From Bacteroidia bacterium (GTDB taxonomy: Bacteria; Bacteroidota; Bacteroidia; J057): a stretch of 64,000 bases of DNA. Below are positions 42,912 to 51,904 of this stretch, one piece after another (position 1 is the stretch's first letter; each line of letters opens with the position of its first letter). The stretch spans positions 1-64,000 of the forward strand of contig JALEFZ010000069.1 in assembly GCA_022760475.1 (NCBI GenBank), given 5' to 3'. A program made the position numbers and the translations under genes. The notes beneath the pieces were generated by a model. The model was given only the letters and a program-made list of their open reading frames with translations, did not search any database and was not told the DNA's origin.

Positions 42912-43921
42912 ATTCTTTACCAGCAAACCTCAACCAACAAAACCATTTTATTCACCCAAACTCAAAGGTTCACCCCTCTGTTAAGATTGGGAATTTCTCC
43001 TCTATCTATGAAGATGTCGAAATTGGAGAAGGGACTGTAATAGGTCCGAACGTGACCATCTATGATGGTGTGAAAATTGGAAAAAACTGTAGGATCATGC
43101 CAAATACAGTTATTTCCTCTGATGCAAGTCAATTGGAGTTTTGGAGAGAGGATTTCGAACCCGGCTTTGCAAGGGTTGAAATCGGAGATAGCGTTCACAT
43201 CGAACCTAATGTAATTATCCACGGAGGAATAGTAATTGGCGACAATTGCTGGCTTGGTTCTTCATGCACCATTCACGATGGTGCAAGGATTGGCAAATCC
43301 GTTAAAATTTTCCCAGGAGCAGTGATTTCAGCCATTCCTCAAGACCTAAAGTTTTACGGTGAAAAGACTACCCTTGAAATTGGAGATAACACAACTGTAC
43401 GTGAATTTGCTACGCTAAACAGGGGGACGGAATACCATGGCAAGACACAAATTGGGAAAAATGTCCTGGTCATGGCCTATGTTCATGTAGCTCATGACTG
43501 TATCATCGGAGATCATGTTATCCTGGTAAACTCGGTGAATGTCGCAGGCCATGTAGAGATTGGCGAATGGGCCATTATAAGTGGGCTTTCAGGTATCCAT
43601 CAATTTGTAAAGATTGGAAAACATGTCATGATTGCCGGTGGATCAATCATCACCAAAGATGTTCCTTCCTATGTAAAAGCAGGTAGGTCTCCCCTACAAT
43701 ATCAAGGCGTAAATTCCATTGGGTTGAGAAGGAGAGGTTTTTCAAATGAAACCATTAACAATATCCAGGAAATTTATCGAAATATATTTGTATCCGAGAT
43801 GAATACCTCTCAGGCATTAACATATATAGAGACCCAAATACCGGCCTCTGAAGAAAGAGATGAAATCCTTACCTTTATCCGAAAGGCCACCAGAGGTATC
43901 ATCAAAGGATATCAGGATTAA
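42908..43921 (+). CDS. lpxA: Acyl-ACP--UDP-N-acetylglucosamine O-acyltransferase with extended N-terminal beta-helix
   Basis: LpxA catalyses the first acylation of UDP-GlcNAc in lipid A synthesis. The catalytic region YVHVAHDCIIGDHVI is intact, with the key His at residue 196; E. coli LpxA has it at 125, so about 71 residues are added. The extra part is a second run of hexapeptide repeats: VEIGEGTVIGPNVTIYDGVKIGKNCRIMPNTVIS, then a non-repeat stretch (about 71-89, DASQLEFWREDFEPGFARV), then a more typical IHPN-like start (VHIEPNVIIHGG). The PQDLKF and REFATLNRGT motifs confirm LpxA. The protein is 337 residues against about 260 normally. It overlaps lpxC/fabZ by 4 bases. Confidence 0.93.
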   Translation: MNSLPANLNQQNHFIHPNSKVHPSVKIGNFSSIYEDVEIGEGTVIGPNVTIYDGVKIGKNCRIMPNTVISSDASQLEFWREDFEPGFARVEIGDSVHIEPNVIIHGGIVIGDNCWLGSSCTIHDGARIGKSVKIFPGAVISAIPQDLKFYGEKTTLEIGDNTTVREFATLNRGTEYHGKTQIGKNVLVMAYVHVAHDCIIGDHVILVNSVNVAGHVEIGEWAIISGLSGIHQFVKIGKHVMIAGGSIITKDVPSYVKAGRSPLQYQGVNSIGLRRRGFSNETINNIQEIYRNIFVSEMNTSQALTYIETQIPASEERDEILTFIRKATRGIIKGYQD

Positions 43922-43936
43922 GTCTGTTGATTTAAT

Positions 43937-44560
43937 ATGGCAGAACAAGTAGATCTTCGTTTAGATAACATCGGAAAAAAGTTTTACAACAGGTGGTTGT
44001 TCAGAAAAATTGAACACCACCTTTCTTTTCCCTCTTCCCTTGTTTTAAAAGGTTCTAATGGTTCTGGAAAATCAACCCTTCTAAGGATCATTTCTGGTCA
44101 AATGAATCCTAGTGAAGGCAAGGTTTCACTAAAAGTAGGAGAAAAGCAGATTCCTGCAGACAAATTTTATCAATATATCAGTTGGGCAGGGCCTTACCTT
44201 GAAGTCTACAAGGACTTGAACATAGACGAATTATTCAACCTTCACTTCTCCCTTAAATCTTGCTTATTTAATGATTTGGAGGAGCTGGTAAGCATTCTAA
44301 ATCTGAAACCACATCGAAATAAAAAGCTACAATATTTCTCTTCAGGTATGCTGCAAAGAGCAGTGGTAGGTATGGCATTATTTTCAGATACGCCTGTACT
44401 TCTTTTGGATGAGCCCACCAGTTTTATGGATGAGAAAAATGCTTCTATGATGCTGGAGCACATTGATAATTACTCTTCAAATAGAATATTTGTTCTTGCC
44501 TCAAATATGTCCCGAGAATTCGAAAAGTATGCCGATATCATTGATTTAGGTGGCGGATAG
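43937..44560 (+). CDS. ABC transporter ATP-binding protein (CcmA-like)
   Basis: The 207-residue ATPase has Walker A GSNGSGKST (39-47), an LSGGQ-like signature degenerate as YFSSGMLQRAVVG, and Walker B VLLLDEPTSFMD. Short length, the opening LDNIGKKFYNRWLFRKI and NKKLQYFSSG resemble CcmA/heme-exporter-type ATPases. No permease gene is adjacent. It starts 15 bases after lpxA in the same direction and probably belongs to the lipid A transcript, so a role in envelope or lipid export is suggested by context only. Confidence 0.85.
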   Translation: MAEQVDLRLDNIGKKFYNRWLFRKIEHHLSFPSSLVLKGSNGSGKSTLLRIISGQMNPSEGKVSLKVGEKQIPADKFYQYISWAGPYLEVYKDLNIDELFNLHFSLKSCLFNDLEELVSILNLKPHRNKKLQYFSSGMLQRAVVGMALFSDTPVLLLDEPTSFMDEKNASMMLEHIDNYSSNRIFVLASNMSREFEKYADIIDLGGG

Positions 44561-44766
44561 GAATAAATATTAATTGCCCATCATTTCCATTTCAGCCATA
44601 CAAAGCCTGGCAGTTTTCTTATACCTTCTTAACTGGTTTAGGAAAACAGCAGTAAAATCCGTGAATTCTTAAATGCAGGCATAACACCTACATAAAATTC
44701 CGAATTTTCGACATATGGTGTTTAATTATTTTAATAAAAAATTAAACAAAACCGATTGTAGTATGA

Positions 44767-45003
44767 TCAGGCCACTGGTGTAGCTACTTTTGAAAGCACC
44801 CAAATAAGACTTGCTACCCCCAAAATCAGGAAAAAGAGCTTATCAACGGTGTTTCTGGGCATCTCATCCCCTACCCTTTGTACCAATACATAATAAACAG
44901 CAGCAGCACACATGATAAAAATACCGAAGTACAGGTACTCGAGAATGTCTAAAGGAATAGCAAGCAAAGATAGGTTGAGCATTTGGTTCACAAAAAAATC
45001 CAT
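44767..45003 (-). CDS. Small two-helix membrane protein, unknown
   Basis: The 78-residue protein has two or three hydrophobic segments (about residues 8-20, 25-42 and 56-73) separated by a polar loop VQRVGDEMPRNTVDKL. It has no signal peptide beyond the first helix. Nothing in it points to a function. It stands alone between the lpx operon and the M20 peptidase gene on the opposite strand. Confidence 0.55.
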   Translation of the reverse strand: MDFFVNQMLNLSLLAIPLDILEYLYFGIFIMCAAAVYYVLVQRVGDEMPRNTVDKLFFLILGVASLIWVLSKVATPVA

Positions 45004-45208
45004 TAGTGGGACTGTTAATAAGGTTGGAGTCTAATATTAGTAAAACTAATCAAATATGGCAAAAACAATATATAAAAAACATCTAATTCTTACTGCCCAA
45101 ATATCTTGCCATTATCAGAAAGGAGATTTTCTAAGAGCTTGTAAGTGATTCTTTTTTTATGACGTTAAAACTCATAATTTAGATTCAAAGAAATAGAAAA
45201 AATTTTAT

Positions 45209-46582
45209 ATGAATCCAACACGTTCAATTGTTGACGAAAATAAGGACAGGTTTTTAGAGGAATTGATCAGTTTTCTTAAAATTCCCAGCATCTCCGCAGA
45301 TTCGGCTTACAAGGAGGAGGTAGTAAGAGCTGCCGACTGGTTGATGGCCCAGTTCAACTCATTGAAAATGGACAAAGTTGAAAAATTTCCTACAAAGGGG
45401 CATCCTATTGTATATGCTGAAAAGATTGTTGATCCTTCCTTACCTACCATTTTGACCTATGGGCACTATGATGTTCAGCCACCTGACCCATTAGATCTTT
45501 GGCATTCTCCACCATTCGAACCAGTGATCAAGGATGAAAAGATCTATGCAAGGGGAGCCTGCGATGATAAGGGCCAATTATACATGCACTTGAAGGCCAT
45601 TGAAATTCTTCAACGCCAAGGAGAATTGCCTTGCAATGTGAAATTTCTTATCGAAGGAGAGGAAGAAATTGGCAGCGATAATCTTGAGCATTTTGTTCAA
45701 GAGCATAAGGAACTGTTGAAAGCAGACATCATCCTCGTTTCAGACACTTCCATGATTGCCAACGATGTACCTTCCATTACTGTTGGATTACGCGGCATGT
45801 CCTACATGGAGGTGGAAGTAACTGGACCAAACAGGGATTTGCACTCTGGTGTATATGGTGGATCCATTGATAACCCTATCAATATCCTATGTGAAATGAT
45901 AGCTTCTCTTAAGGATGAAAATGGAGCGATTACCATACCTGGATTTTACGACAAGGTAGAGGAGTTGAGTAAAACTCAAAGAGAGTTTTTGGCCGAACGT
46001 CCATTTGACAGGGAAGCTTACATGAACGACCTTGAGGTAGACGACCTAAGAGGCGAAAGCGGATACTCTCCCTTGGAAAGGGCTTCTATTCGCCCGACCC
46101 TGGATGTAAATGGAATCTGGGGTGGATACATTGGAGAAGGTGCAAAAACAGTTCTTCCTTCCAAAGCATCTGCGAAGATCTCAATGAGATTGGTACCTAA
46201 TCAGGTTTCGAGTGAGATAACAGATTTGTTTACCGAACATTTCCTAAAATTGGCTCCTTCGACAGTTAAGGTAAAAGTAAGGCCTCACCACGGAGGAGAG
46301 CCCGCTGTGGTATCTACCGAATCACTTGGCTATCAAGCTGCTGCCAAGGCCATGGAAGATAGCTTTGGTAAGACTCCTATACCAACCCGTGAAGGGGGGT
46401 CTATTCCTATTGTTGCCCTATTTCAGAAAGAATTGGGACTGGACACGGTATTGATGGGATTTGGCTTGGATTCTGACGCCATTCACAGTCCTAATGAACA
46501 CTATGGAGTATTCAATTATTTAAAGGGAATTGAGACGATTCCTTATTTCCACAGACATTTTGCAGAATTAAATAAGGGATAA
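45209..46582 (+). CDS. M20-family dipeptidase/aminoacylase
   Basis: The 457-residue metallopeptidase shows the M20 metal sites in order: ILTYGHYDVQPP (first His/Asp), YARGACDDKGQLYMHLKA (bridging Asp), FLIEGEEEIGSDNL (catalytic Glu and ligand), SDTSM, and a C-terminal H in GFGLDSDAIHSPNEHYG. DLHSGVYGG in the lid domain is typical of the CNDP-like dipeptidases. It hydrolyses dipeptides with two zinc ions in the cytosol. The following DUF218 gene begins at the next base, so they are translationally coupled. Confidence 0.93.
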   Translation: MNPTRSIVDENKDRFLEELISFLKIPSISADSAYKEEVVRAADWLMAQFNSLKMDKVEKFPTKGHPIVYAEKIVDPSLPTILTYGHYDVQPPDPLDLWHSPPFEPVIKDEKIYARGACDDKGQLYMHLKAIEILQRQGELPCNVKFLIEGEEEIGSDNLEHFVQEHKELLKADIILVSDTSMIANDVPSITVGLRGMSYMEVEVTGPNRDLHSGVYGGSIDNPINILCEMIASLKDENGAITIPGFYDKVEELSKTQREFLAERPFDREAYMNDLEVDDLRGESGYSPLERASIRPTLDVNGIWGGYIGEGAKTVLPSKASAKISMRLVPNQVSSEITDLFTEHFLKLAPSTVKVKVRPHHGGEPAVVSTESLGYQAAAKAMEDSFGKTPIPTREGGSIPIVALFQKELGLDTVLMGFGLDSDAIHSPNEHYGVFNYLKGIETIPYFHRHFAELNKG

Positions 46583-47212
46583 ATGAAGTTTCTAAAATTT
46601 TTCAGAGGTGTTCTTATCCTTTTGGCAATCGTGACAGGGCTTGTTTTGATTGGCATAATCTTCAAAGTACAGATAGCGACCTTTATGGGAAACTATCTCA
46701 TTCATGAAGACAACAATACCAAGGTCGATGCAGCCTTTGTACTTGCTGGACTTCCTACGGAAAGGCTTCCTTATGCCAAGAAACTTTATGATGAAGGGCT
46801 CTTCCCTGTAGTAGTTACTACTGGCGAACACATAGATTCAGATCTTAAAGTGCTGGAAATGCCCTGGTCAGATGCCAAAGTAGGCAAAATTGTTTTGACA
46901 AGAATGGGAATTGACTCCTCGAATATAGTCATGCTGGAGCAAGGCTTAAATACCTTTGAAGAATCAGAAGAGATCCTTGGGTTTGCTCAGGCAAGAGGAT
47001 ACAAGAGGATCATGGTTGTGAGTTCTAAATTTCATACAAGGAGGATTAAAAACGTCTTTAAAAAGAAGTTTGCCAACGAAGGGATCGAAGTGGTGATCAA
47101 GGGTGCTCCAGCCTTGGAGTACTCCATTGACCAGTGGTGGCTTTCCAAACATGGCCTTACCTTCGTTTTGAATGAATATATCAAGCTGGTCTACTATAAA
47201 TTTACCTATTGA
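46583..47212 (+). CDS. DUF218 (YdcF/SanA-like) membrane protein
   Basis: The 209-residue protein has an N-terminal transmembrane helix (about residues 9-28) and a periplasmic DUF218 domain. AAFVLAGLPTERLPYAKKLYDEGLFPVVVTTGEH corresponds to the family's D..(V)LG....R...A..L...G..P.I..SGG, and the ending RIMVVSSKFHTRR(I) is the conserved SS.yH..R motif. SanA of E. coli contributes to the envelope barrier; the family is poorly understood. It is coupled to the M20 gene upstream and to the DUF1853 gene downstream. Confidence 0.88.
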   Translation: MKFLKFFRGVLILLAIVTGLVLIGIIFKVQIATFMGNYLIHEDNNTKVDAAFVLAGLPTERLPYAKKLYDEGLFPVVVTTGEHIDSDLKVLEMPWSDAKVGKIVLTRMGIDSSNIVMLEQGLNTFEESEEILGFAQARGYKRIMVVSSKFHTRRIKNVFKKKFANEGIEVVIKGAPALEYSIDQWWLSKHGLTFVLNEYIKLVYYKFTY

Positions 47213-48096
47213 TCAATTTTAGAAACAGAATTATTCAGGATATGTGGTGGGCTTTGAAAAGTCCACCACTTTTTTCTCAAATTCCTGGATATGAGGATGT
47301 AATAATGGTAAAACAGGGCCTTCAGAACGAAGAAGCTGAAACTTATCTTGACTTTCTTCATACCCTTGATAAAGATCCCTCCCCAATTCAAAAACTTTGG
47401 CAGGGAAAAAACCATAAGCGTCTGGGCAGATATTTTGAACACTTACTTTTTACATTTATTAAATTGAATCCCAACTACCGCTTAATTTTTTCTAATAAGG
47501 TCATCAAAGTAAAGAAACAAAGCATTGGAGAATTAGACTTGGTGTTTCAAGACCTACAAAGTGGTGAGGTTATTCACATGGAGCTTGCAGTCAAGTTTTA
47601 TCTTGGCTTGGGTGATACTTCACGTTGGGAAAATTGGTATGGTCCTAGTCTCAGAGACCGCCTTGATTTTAAAATGGACAAACTGCTCAACAAGCAGATT
47701 AAATTCTCAAATCATCCATCTTTAGATGAAGTCTGGCAAAAGGAAAAGTTAAGACCTACAAAACGTTGTGTTTTACTAAAGGGGTACTTATTCTACCCTA
47801 CCCCCAAAGAAGTAGCACCTGAATTCGCCTTTAAAGGGCATAATAAGTCTCAATGGATGGAAGCTGAAGTATTTTCTCTGGATAGAGATAAAGTTTATAA
47901 GAAGATTCCTAAGTTACGTTGGCTATCAAAAAATACCTTAAATAATCTTGAGTCCGATAGGGAATTAAAAATTGAAGAGCAAAACTTTCCAAATATCTAT
48001 GGAGAGTTTGATCGGGACGGGCGGGAAAAGAGGAAAATTTTCATTTGCCCTAAAACATGGTCTGAAAAACTTAATGAGCTCTTATCTACCGATTGA
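47209..48096 (+). CDS. DUF1853 protein, TTG start
   Basis: The 295-residue protein opens RNRIIQDMWWALKSPPLFSQ, matching the DUF1853 start (RD.AW.L.SP.L). GRYFEHLLFTFIKLNPNYRLIFSNKVI, IGELDLVFQDLQSGEVIHMELAVKFYLGL, and RLDFKMDKLLNKQIKFS are the family core. The middle, with the E..D....... E.A.KF pattern, looks like a PD-(D/E)XK-type nuclease fold, though DUF1853 has no experimental role known to me. The TTG at 47209 overlaps the previous stop (TTGA) and keeps the conserved N-terminus, whereas the ATG at 47242 would remove part of it. Its 3' end overlaps the acyl carrier gene. Confidence 0.85.
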   Translation: MINFRNRIIQDMWWALKSPPLFSQIPGYEDVIMVKQGLQNEEAETYLDFLHTLDKDPSPIQKLWQGKNHKRLGRYFEHLLFTFIKLNPNYRLIFSNKVIKVKKQSIGELDLVFQDLQSGEVIHMELAVKFYLGLGDTSRWENWYGPSLRDRLDFKMDKLLNKQIKFSNHPSLDEVWQKEKLRPTKRCVLLKGYLFYPTPKEVAPEFAFKGHNKSQWMEAEVFSLDRDKVYKKIPKLRWLSKNTLNNLESDRELKIEEQNFPNIYGEFDRDGREKRKIFICPKTWSEKLNELLSTD

Positions 48097-48408
48097 TTTG
48101 AGGATGAGGTTTTCCAAATCCATAACTGTGGAGCTTTTTGTCCATTCCAGGTCAGGCAGGTTGGTGAAAAAGTCTTTTTCACAAATCATTATTACCTCAA
48201 CCATATCCAAGGAATCCAAGCCAAGATCATCTTTGAATCTTAATTCTTGGCTAATTTGAACGGTATTGGGATGAGTGAAGTCGGCCAGAATTTCATATAA
48301 TTTCTCTCTGACCAAACGGGTATTGGCAATTGCTCCTGATGAAGGCTGAAGGTACTTTTTTAATAACTTCGAATAATTTCCGTCTTTTGCTTGAACTTGA
48401 GATCCCAT
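48082..48408 (-). CDS. Acyl carrier protein-like protein with N-terminal extension
   Basis: The 108-residue product carries an ACP domain in its C-terminal about 80 residues: VREKLYEILADF..., FKDDLGLDSLDMVEVIMICEKDF. DSL holds the phosphopantetheine serine. The first about 30 residues are an extension not found in AcpP. ATG 48408 is used; an upstream ATG at 48432 would add 8 residues and overlap the divergent start codon. It is not next to fatty-acid or polyketide genes, so its pathway is unknown. It is the only gene of this strand nearby and overlaps the 3' end of the DUF1853 gene by 15 bases. Confidence 0.85.
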   Translation of the reverse strand: MGSQVQAKDGNYSKLLKKYLQPSSGAIANTRLVREKLYEILADFTHPNTVQISQELRFKDDLGLDSLDMVEVIMICEKDFFTNLPDLEWTKSSTVMDLENLILKSIGR

Positions 48409-48430
48409 GCTTTTATAAATTAAATGTGTC

Positions 48431-48841
48431 ATGATTGTGCAGCATAAAATTAAATTAAGACCAAAGTCCCGGGGATTTCATTTGATCACGGATGAAGTTT
48501 ACAGTCATTTAGGGGAACTCCCTGAGGCTGGTCTGCTACATCTTTTTATCAAACATACTTCCGCCGGTATTGCCATCAATGAGAATGCAGATCCATCAGT
48601 CAGGTTTGACTTTAACCAAATCTTCGATAGACTGGTTCCTGAAAATGAGCCATACTATACACACACCCTAGAAGGGTCTGATGACATGCCTGCTCATGTT
48701 AAAAGTGCATTGGTTGGTCATGATTTGACCATACCTATCACTGATGGCAGGCTCAACCTCGGTACGTGGCAGGGAGTTTACTTATGTGAGTTCAGAAACT
48801 TTGGAGCTTCCAGAAGCCTCGTCGCTACAGTCTATTCGTAA
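48431..48841 (+). CDS. YjbQ/UPF0047 family protein
   Basis: The 136-residue protein is a full-length YjbQ. It has the conserved FIKHTSAGIAINENADPSVRFDF segment, MPAHVKSALVGHDLTIPI, GTWQGVYLCEFRNFG, and the surrounding histidines that form the putative active site. YjbQ homologues have weak thiamine-phosphate synthase activity and their true role is unclear. It is cytosolic. The start codon directly abuts the divergent acyl carrier gene. Confidence 0.92.
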   Translation: MIVQHKIKLRPKSRGFHLITDEVYSHLGELPEAGLLHLFIKHTSAGIAINENADPSVRFDFNQIFDRLVPENEPYYTHTLEGSDDMPAHVKSALVGHDLTIPITDGRLNLGTWQGVYLCEFRNFGASRSLVATVYS

Positions 48842-48994
48842 CAAAGATTAGACCAAACTTTCGAATCTCGAATTTTTTACCTTTAAAGGGTAGTTTTCGC
48901 AATTGGGAAAGTATTTTGCACACCATCAAATCTTGTAAATCCATTTAAGTTGGTAACAATCAACTATCTAAATAATAAATGAACAATACTCCCT

Positions 48995-49762
48995 ATGCTG
49001 GATTTAAATTTTAAAAGTTTTGGGCAAGGACCTGCATTGATAATTCTACATGGATTGTTCGGATCATTGGACAATTGGACAAGCTTGGCCAGAAAATATG
49101 CTTCGCATTTTTCGGTTTATGTGATAGATCAAAGGAACCATGGAAAGTCTCCACATCATCCCGAATGGAACTATGAAGTCATGGCTCACGACCTCAACGA
49201 TTTTATCGAACAAGAAGGAATATACTCAGCCAACATTCTGGGACACAGCATGGGGGGGAAAGTATGTATGAAATTTGCAGATAAATATCCGGAGAAGATT
49301 GAAAAGTTAATCGTAGCAGATATGGCACCGGTAGCTTATAGCCCAAGTCATAATCACATACTGGATTCCCTTAACTCTATTGATCTTTCAGCCATTAGCG
49401 ATAGGCAAATGGCTGATGAAGAGCTGCAAAAAGGTATTCCAGAGTTTTCTGTAAGGCAATTTTTGCTAAAAGGTCTGGGTAGGGATAAGGATAAATCCTT
49501 TAAATGGAAGTTTAACCTGGACACCATTACGAATAACTATCATTCTATACTGCAAGCTGTATCACTCAATACTCCCTGTTATGCAGATAGTTTATTTATA
49601 TATGGTGGCAAGTCTGAGTACCAGGTGGCTTCTCACAAGTCTTTGATCACTTCTTACTTTCCTAATGCTCGCTTTGAAGAGATATCAACCGCGGGGCACT
49701 GGCTACATGCTCAGGAACCCACAATCTTTTTTGATCAAAGCCTGGCATTTCTGTTGTCTTGA
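48995..49762 (+). CDS. Alpha/beta hydrolase (YbfF-like esterase)
   Basis: The 255-residue enzyme has an intact fold: ALIILHGLFGSLDNW (oxyanion HGLFG), VIDQRNHGKSP, the nucleophile GHSMGGK with Ser85, an acid loop, and the final histidine in STAGHWLHAQEP. The DQRNHG.SPH phrase is typical of YbfF/acyl-CoA esterases. It is cytosolic with no signal peptide. In contrast to the two exported hydrolase-like proteins in this window, the catalytic triad is preserved. Confidence 0.92.
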   Translation: MLDLNFKSFGQGPALIILHGLFGSLDNWTSLARKYASHFSVYVIDQRNHGKSPHHPEWNYEVMAHDLNDFIEQEGIYSANILGHSMGGKVCMKFADKYPEKIEKLIVADMAPVAYSPSHNHILDSLNSIDLSAISDRQMADEELQKGIPEFSVRQFLLKGLGRDKDKSFKWKFNLDTITNNYHSILQAVSLNTPCYADSLFIYGGKSEYQVASHKSLITSYFPNARFEEISTAGHWLHAQEPTIFFDQSLAFLLS

Positions 49763-49809
49763 GATTTAGGAATATTTTTGAAAAAATTTTATGTTGTTAC
49801 CATCACAAA

Positions 49810-50283
49810 ATGCAAACAATGATTCATAACAATATTTTCGGGCTACTTTTCTTCGTTTTGGTATTCGCTCTTTGGGGATGTAACAATCAGGACAATAAGG
49901 GACATGATGGTGAGCATATCGATAATGTCATCAACCAAATCCTTGATTCTACAGAGGTAAAACCTGAAGAAAAAAAAACCATTGTTCCAGAATTGATCGG
50001 ATCATGGGTAGTTGTCAAAATGACATTGGATAGGCAAACTGATATTTCTCAGGATATCATAGGGAACCTAACTTACACATTTCAGAAAGACGGGAAAATG
50101 GTTTTTGATCCCAAGTCAGAATTTGATCCAGAGACCTTTGACTATTCCTACGATCAGAATGTCATTTACAGTGGTCATTTCCCCAAGGAAGAAGCTCGCA
50201 TTACCAAACTTAATACAGATAGCCTTCTTTTTGTCATTGAAACTGAAGGTGAGGTAGAATATACCCTCGTCAAGCAGAAATGA
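49810..50283 (+). CDS. Lipoprotein of unknown function
   Basis: The 157-residue product starts at ATG 49810 (or 49819) and has a lipoprotein signal with lipobox ALWGC. The mature domain contains LIGSWVVVKMTLD and LTYTFQKDGKMVFDP, the opening of a lipocalin-like small beta-barrel, and ends TEGEVEYTLVKQ. This resembles the DUF4488/lipocalin-like lipoproteins of the phylum, but I cannot fix the family. A TTG-initiated longer frame from 49759, overlapping the esterase, is less likely because it would precede the signal peptide. Confidence 0.65.
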   Translation: MQTMIHNNIFGLLFFVLVFALWGCNNQDNKGHDGEHIDNVINQILDSTEVKPEEKKTIVPELIGSWVVVKMTLDRQTDISQDIIGNLTYTFQKDGKMVFDPKSEFDPETFDYSYDQNVIYSGHFPKEEARITKLNTDSLLFVIETEGEVEYTLVKQK

Positions 50284-50357
50284 TAAATCCGTTTCCAGCA
50301 TTATACGAAGGCATTGTATAGAATCGTTCCTTTATTGAACTTTACAATGCTCAAGCT

Positions 50358-51713
50358 ATGAAACTGAGGATAACACTCGCAGGAATTTTACTTTCATTAT
50401 TTTGTATTTCAGGACTTGCCCAGGATGTTTCCAAACGCTGGGGGATAGGAATAGGATTGGGCCTGAAAGATTTTGAGAATCTTCCTGTCGATGGTTCCCT
50501 GGATTTTAATGCAATGAGTCCTGCCATTTATGGGCATGTGGGGAGGGTTCTGGCCCCTTCATGGGAGCTTCAACTCTCAGGCATGGTTCCCATTCCAAAT
50601 TTCCAATATACAGCGACCTTAGAACCTATTAATCAGGCAAACTTCCATTTGAATTATCGCCTGCACAATGGCTACATATTGAAGTCAAACAGTGGCTTTG
50701 GACCCTACCTTTCTGCAGGTGTATCTAGTAGTTTCAGAAATTTCCAGGATTCTAGTTTTATCTTATCGGTTCCTCTTGGCTTGGGATTCAGGATACAACC
50801 AGCAAAGATTGTATCCTTTCACCTGAGTGGACATTACCATTTGGCTGCCGTTGCCAACCGTTCTCAGCCACAAGTCAGTTTCCAAACAGGATTTACATTT
50901 CATCTCGGAAAGGCCAGGGAAATTGAAGAAAAGCCTTCAAAAAATGATATGGATGGAGATGGTGTAAAAGATAAGAAAGACCAATGCCCTACCGTCGTAG
51001 GTCTGAAAGAGTTCAATGGCTGCCCCGATAGCGATGGAGATGGTGTTCCTGATAAGGATGATACCTGTGCTGAAATCCCTGGCTCTCCCAACAATGAAGG
51101 CTGCCCTCCTACTGATACAGATAAAGATGGTTTGATTTATCCTGAAGATTTATGTCCTGATGAAAAGGGTACAGTAAATGGCTGTCCTGACTCTGACATG
51201 GATGGCATAGCAGACAAGGAGGACCTTTGCCCCGATGAAAAAGGTAATAGGGAGAGCAAAGGCTGCCCGGATAGAGATTCTGACGGGGTGCCAGACAAAG
51301 AAGACAGATGTCCAGACGAATATGGACTTCTGGAGTACAATGGCTGTTCTAGCGATCCTTCCTCCGGTTTCATGAAGGAGTTGTCTTCCAAAATAAAATT
51401 TGAATCAAAAAGTGATCAGTTGATGCCTTCTACCCTAGTGGCATTGGATGAATTGGCTGACCTTCTGGCTGAGCAACCCGATAAAGCAGTTATGCTCTCT
51501 GTACATACCGACAACAATGGAGACAAATATCAACTGCTGCAGCTTTCTCAACAGCGAGGCAATGCATGCAAGAACTATATCGTCAACAAGGGGATTTCAG
51601 AAAGCAGAATTATGATTCAGGCATATGGTTCCTACTTGCCCATCGTTGATAACTTCGAAACAGGTAAATCTGAAGCAAATAACAGGGTTGAAATCAGAAT
51701 AAAGGACTTATAA
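50358..51713 (+). CDS. OmpA-family protein with five thrombospondin type 3 repeats
   Basis: The 451-residue product has a signal peptide (1-21, ending GLAQ), an N-terminal outer-membrane-type beta-barrel (about 25-185), then five D.D.DG..D..D.CP repeats (about 195-330). A C-terminal OmpA domain follows with VMLSVHTDNNGDKYQL and SEANNRVEIRI, whose Asp and Arg bind diaminopimelate of peptidoglycan. Thrombospondin type 3 repeats bind calcium and form a stiff linker. It is the first of three adjacent OmpA paralogues. Confidence 0.93.
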   Translation: MKLRITLAGILLSLFCISGLAQDVSKRWGIGIGLGLKDFENLPVDGSLDFNAMSPAIYGHVGRVLAPSWELQLSGMVPIPNFQYTATLEPINQANFHLNYRLHNGYILKSNSGFGPYLSAGVSSSFRNFQDSSFILSVPLGLGFRIQPAKIVSFHLSGHYHLAAVANRSQPQVSFQTGFTFHLGKAREIEEKPSKNDMDGDGVKDKKDQCPTVVGLKEFNGCPDSDGDGVPDKDDTCAEIPGSPNNEGCPPTDTDKDGLIYPEDLCPDEKGTVNGCPDSDMDGIADKEDLCPDEKGNRESKGCPDRDSDGVPDKEDRCPDEYGLLEYNGCSSDPSSGFMKELSSKIKFESKSDQLMPSTLVALDELADLLAEQPDKAVMLSVHTDNNGDKYQLLQLSQQRGNACKNYIVNKGISESRIMIQAYGSYLPIVDNFETGKSEANNRVEIRIKDL

Positions 51714-51904
51714 AAGAGGGCAGATTGAAGCTGGTCTTAATTACTTTGATTCTCAAATATTGCGAAAGGGGCATTCCATTTAATCACCAAAAATGTTACT
51801 CAGGTAAGATTTAATGGCTAATTGTCCATATCTCCTTGGATAAAATTGCTTTTTGGAATAAGATTTGGAAAAAAATTGACCGAAAAGTCCAACTAAATCC
51901 AAGT

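Noticed and set aside
48860-48878. Hairpin TTCGA/TCGAA followed by T run after the YjbQ gene
   Set aside because: The stem is only 5 bp and lies 19 bases past the stop. It may be a weak terminator, but the evidence is too small to list as a feature.
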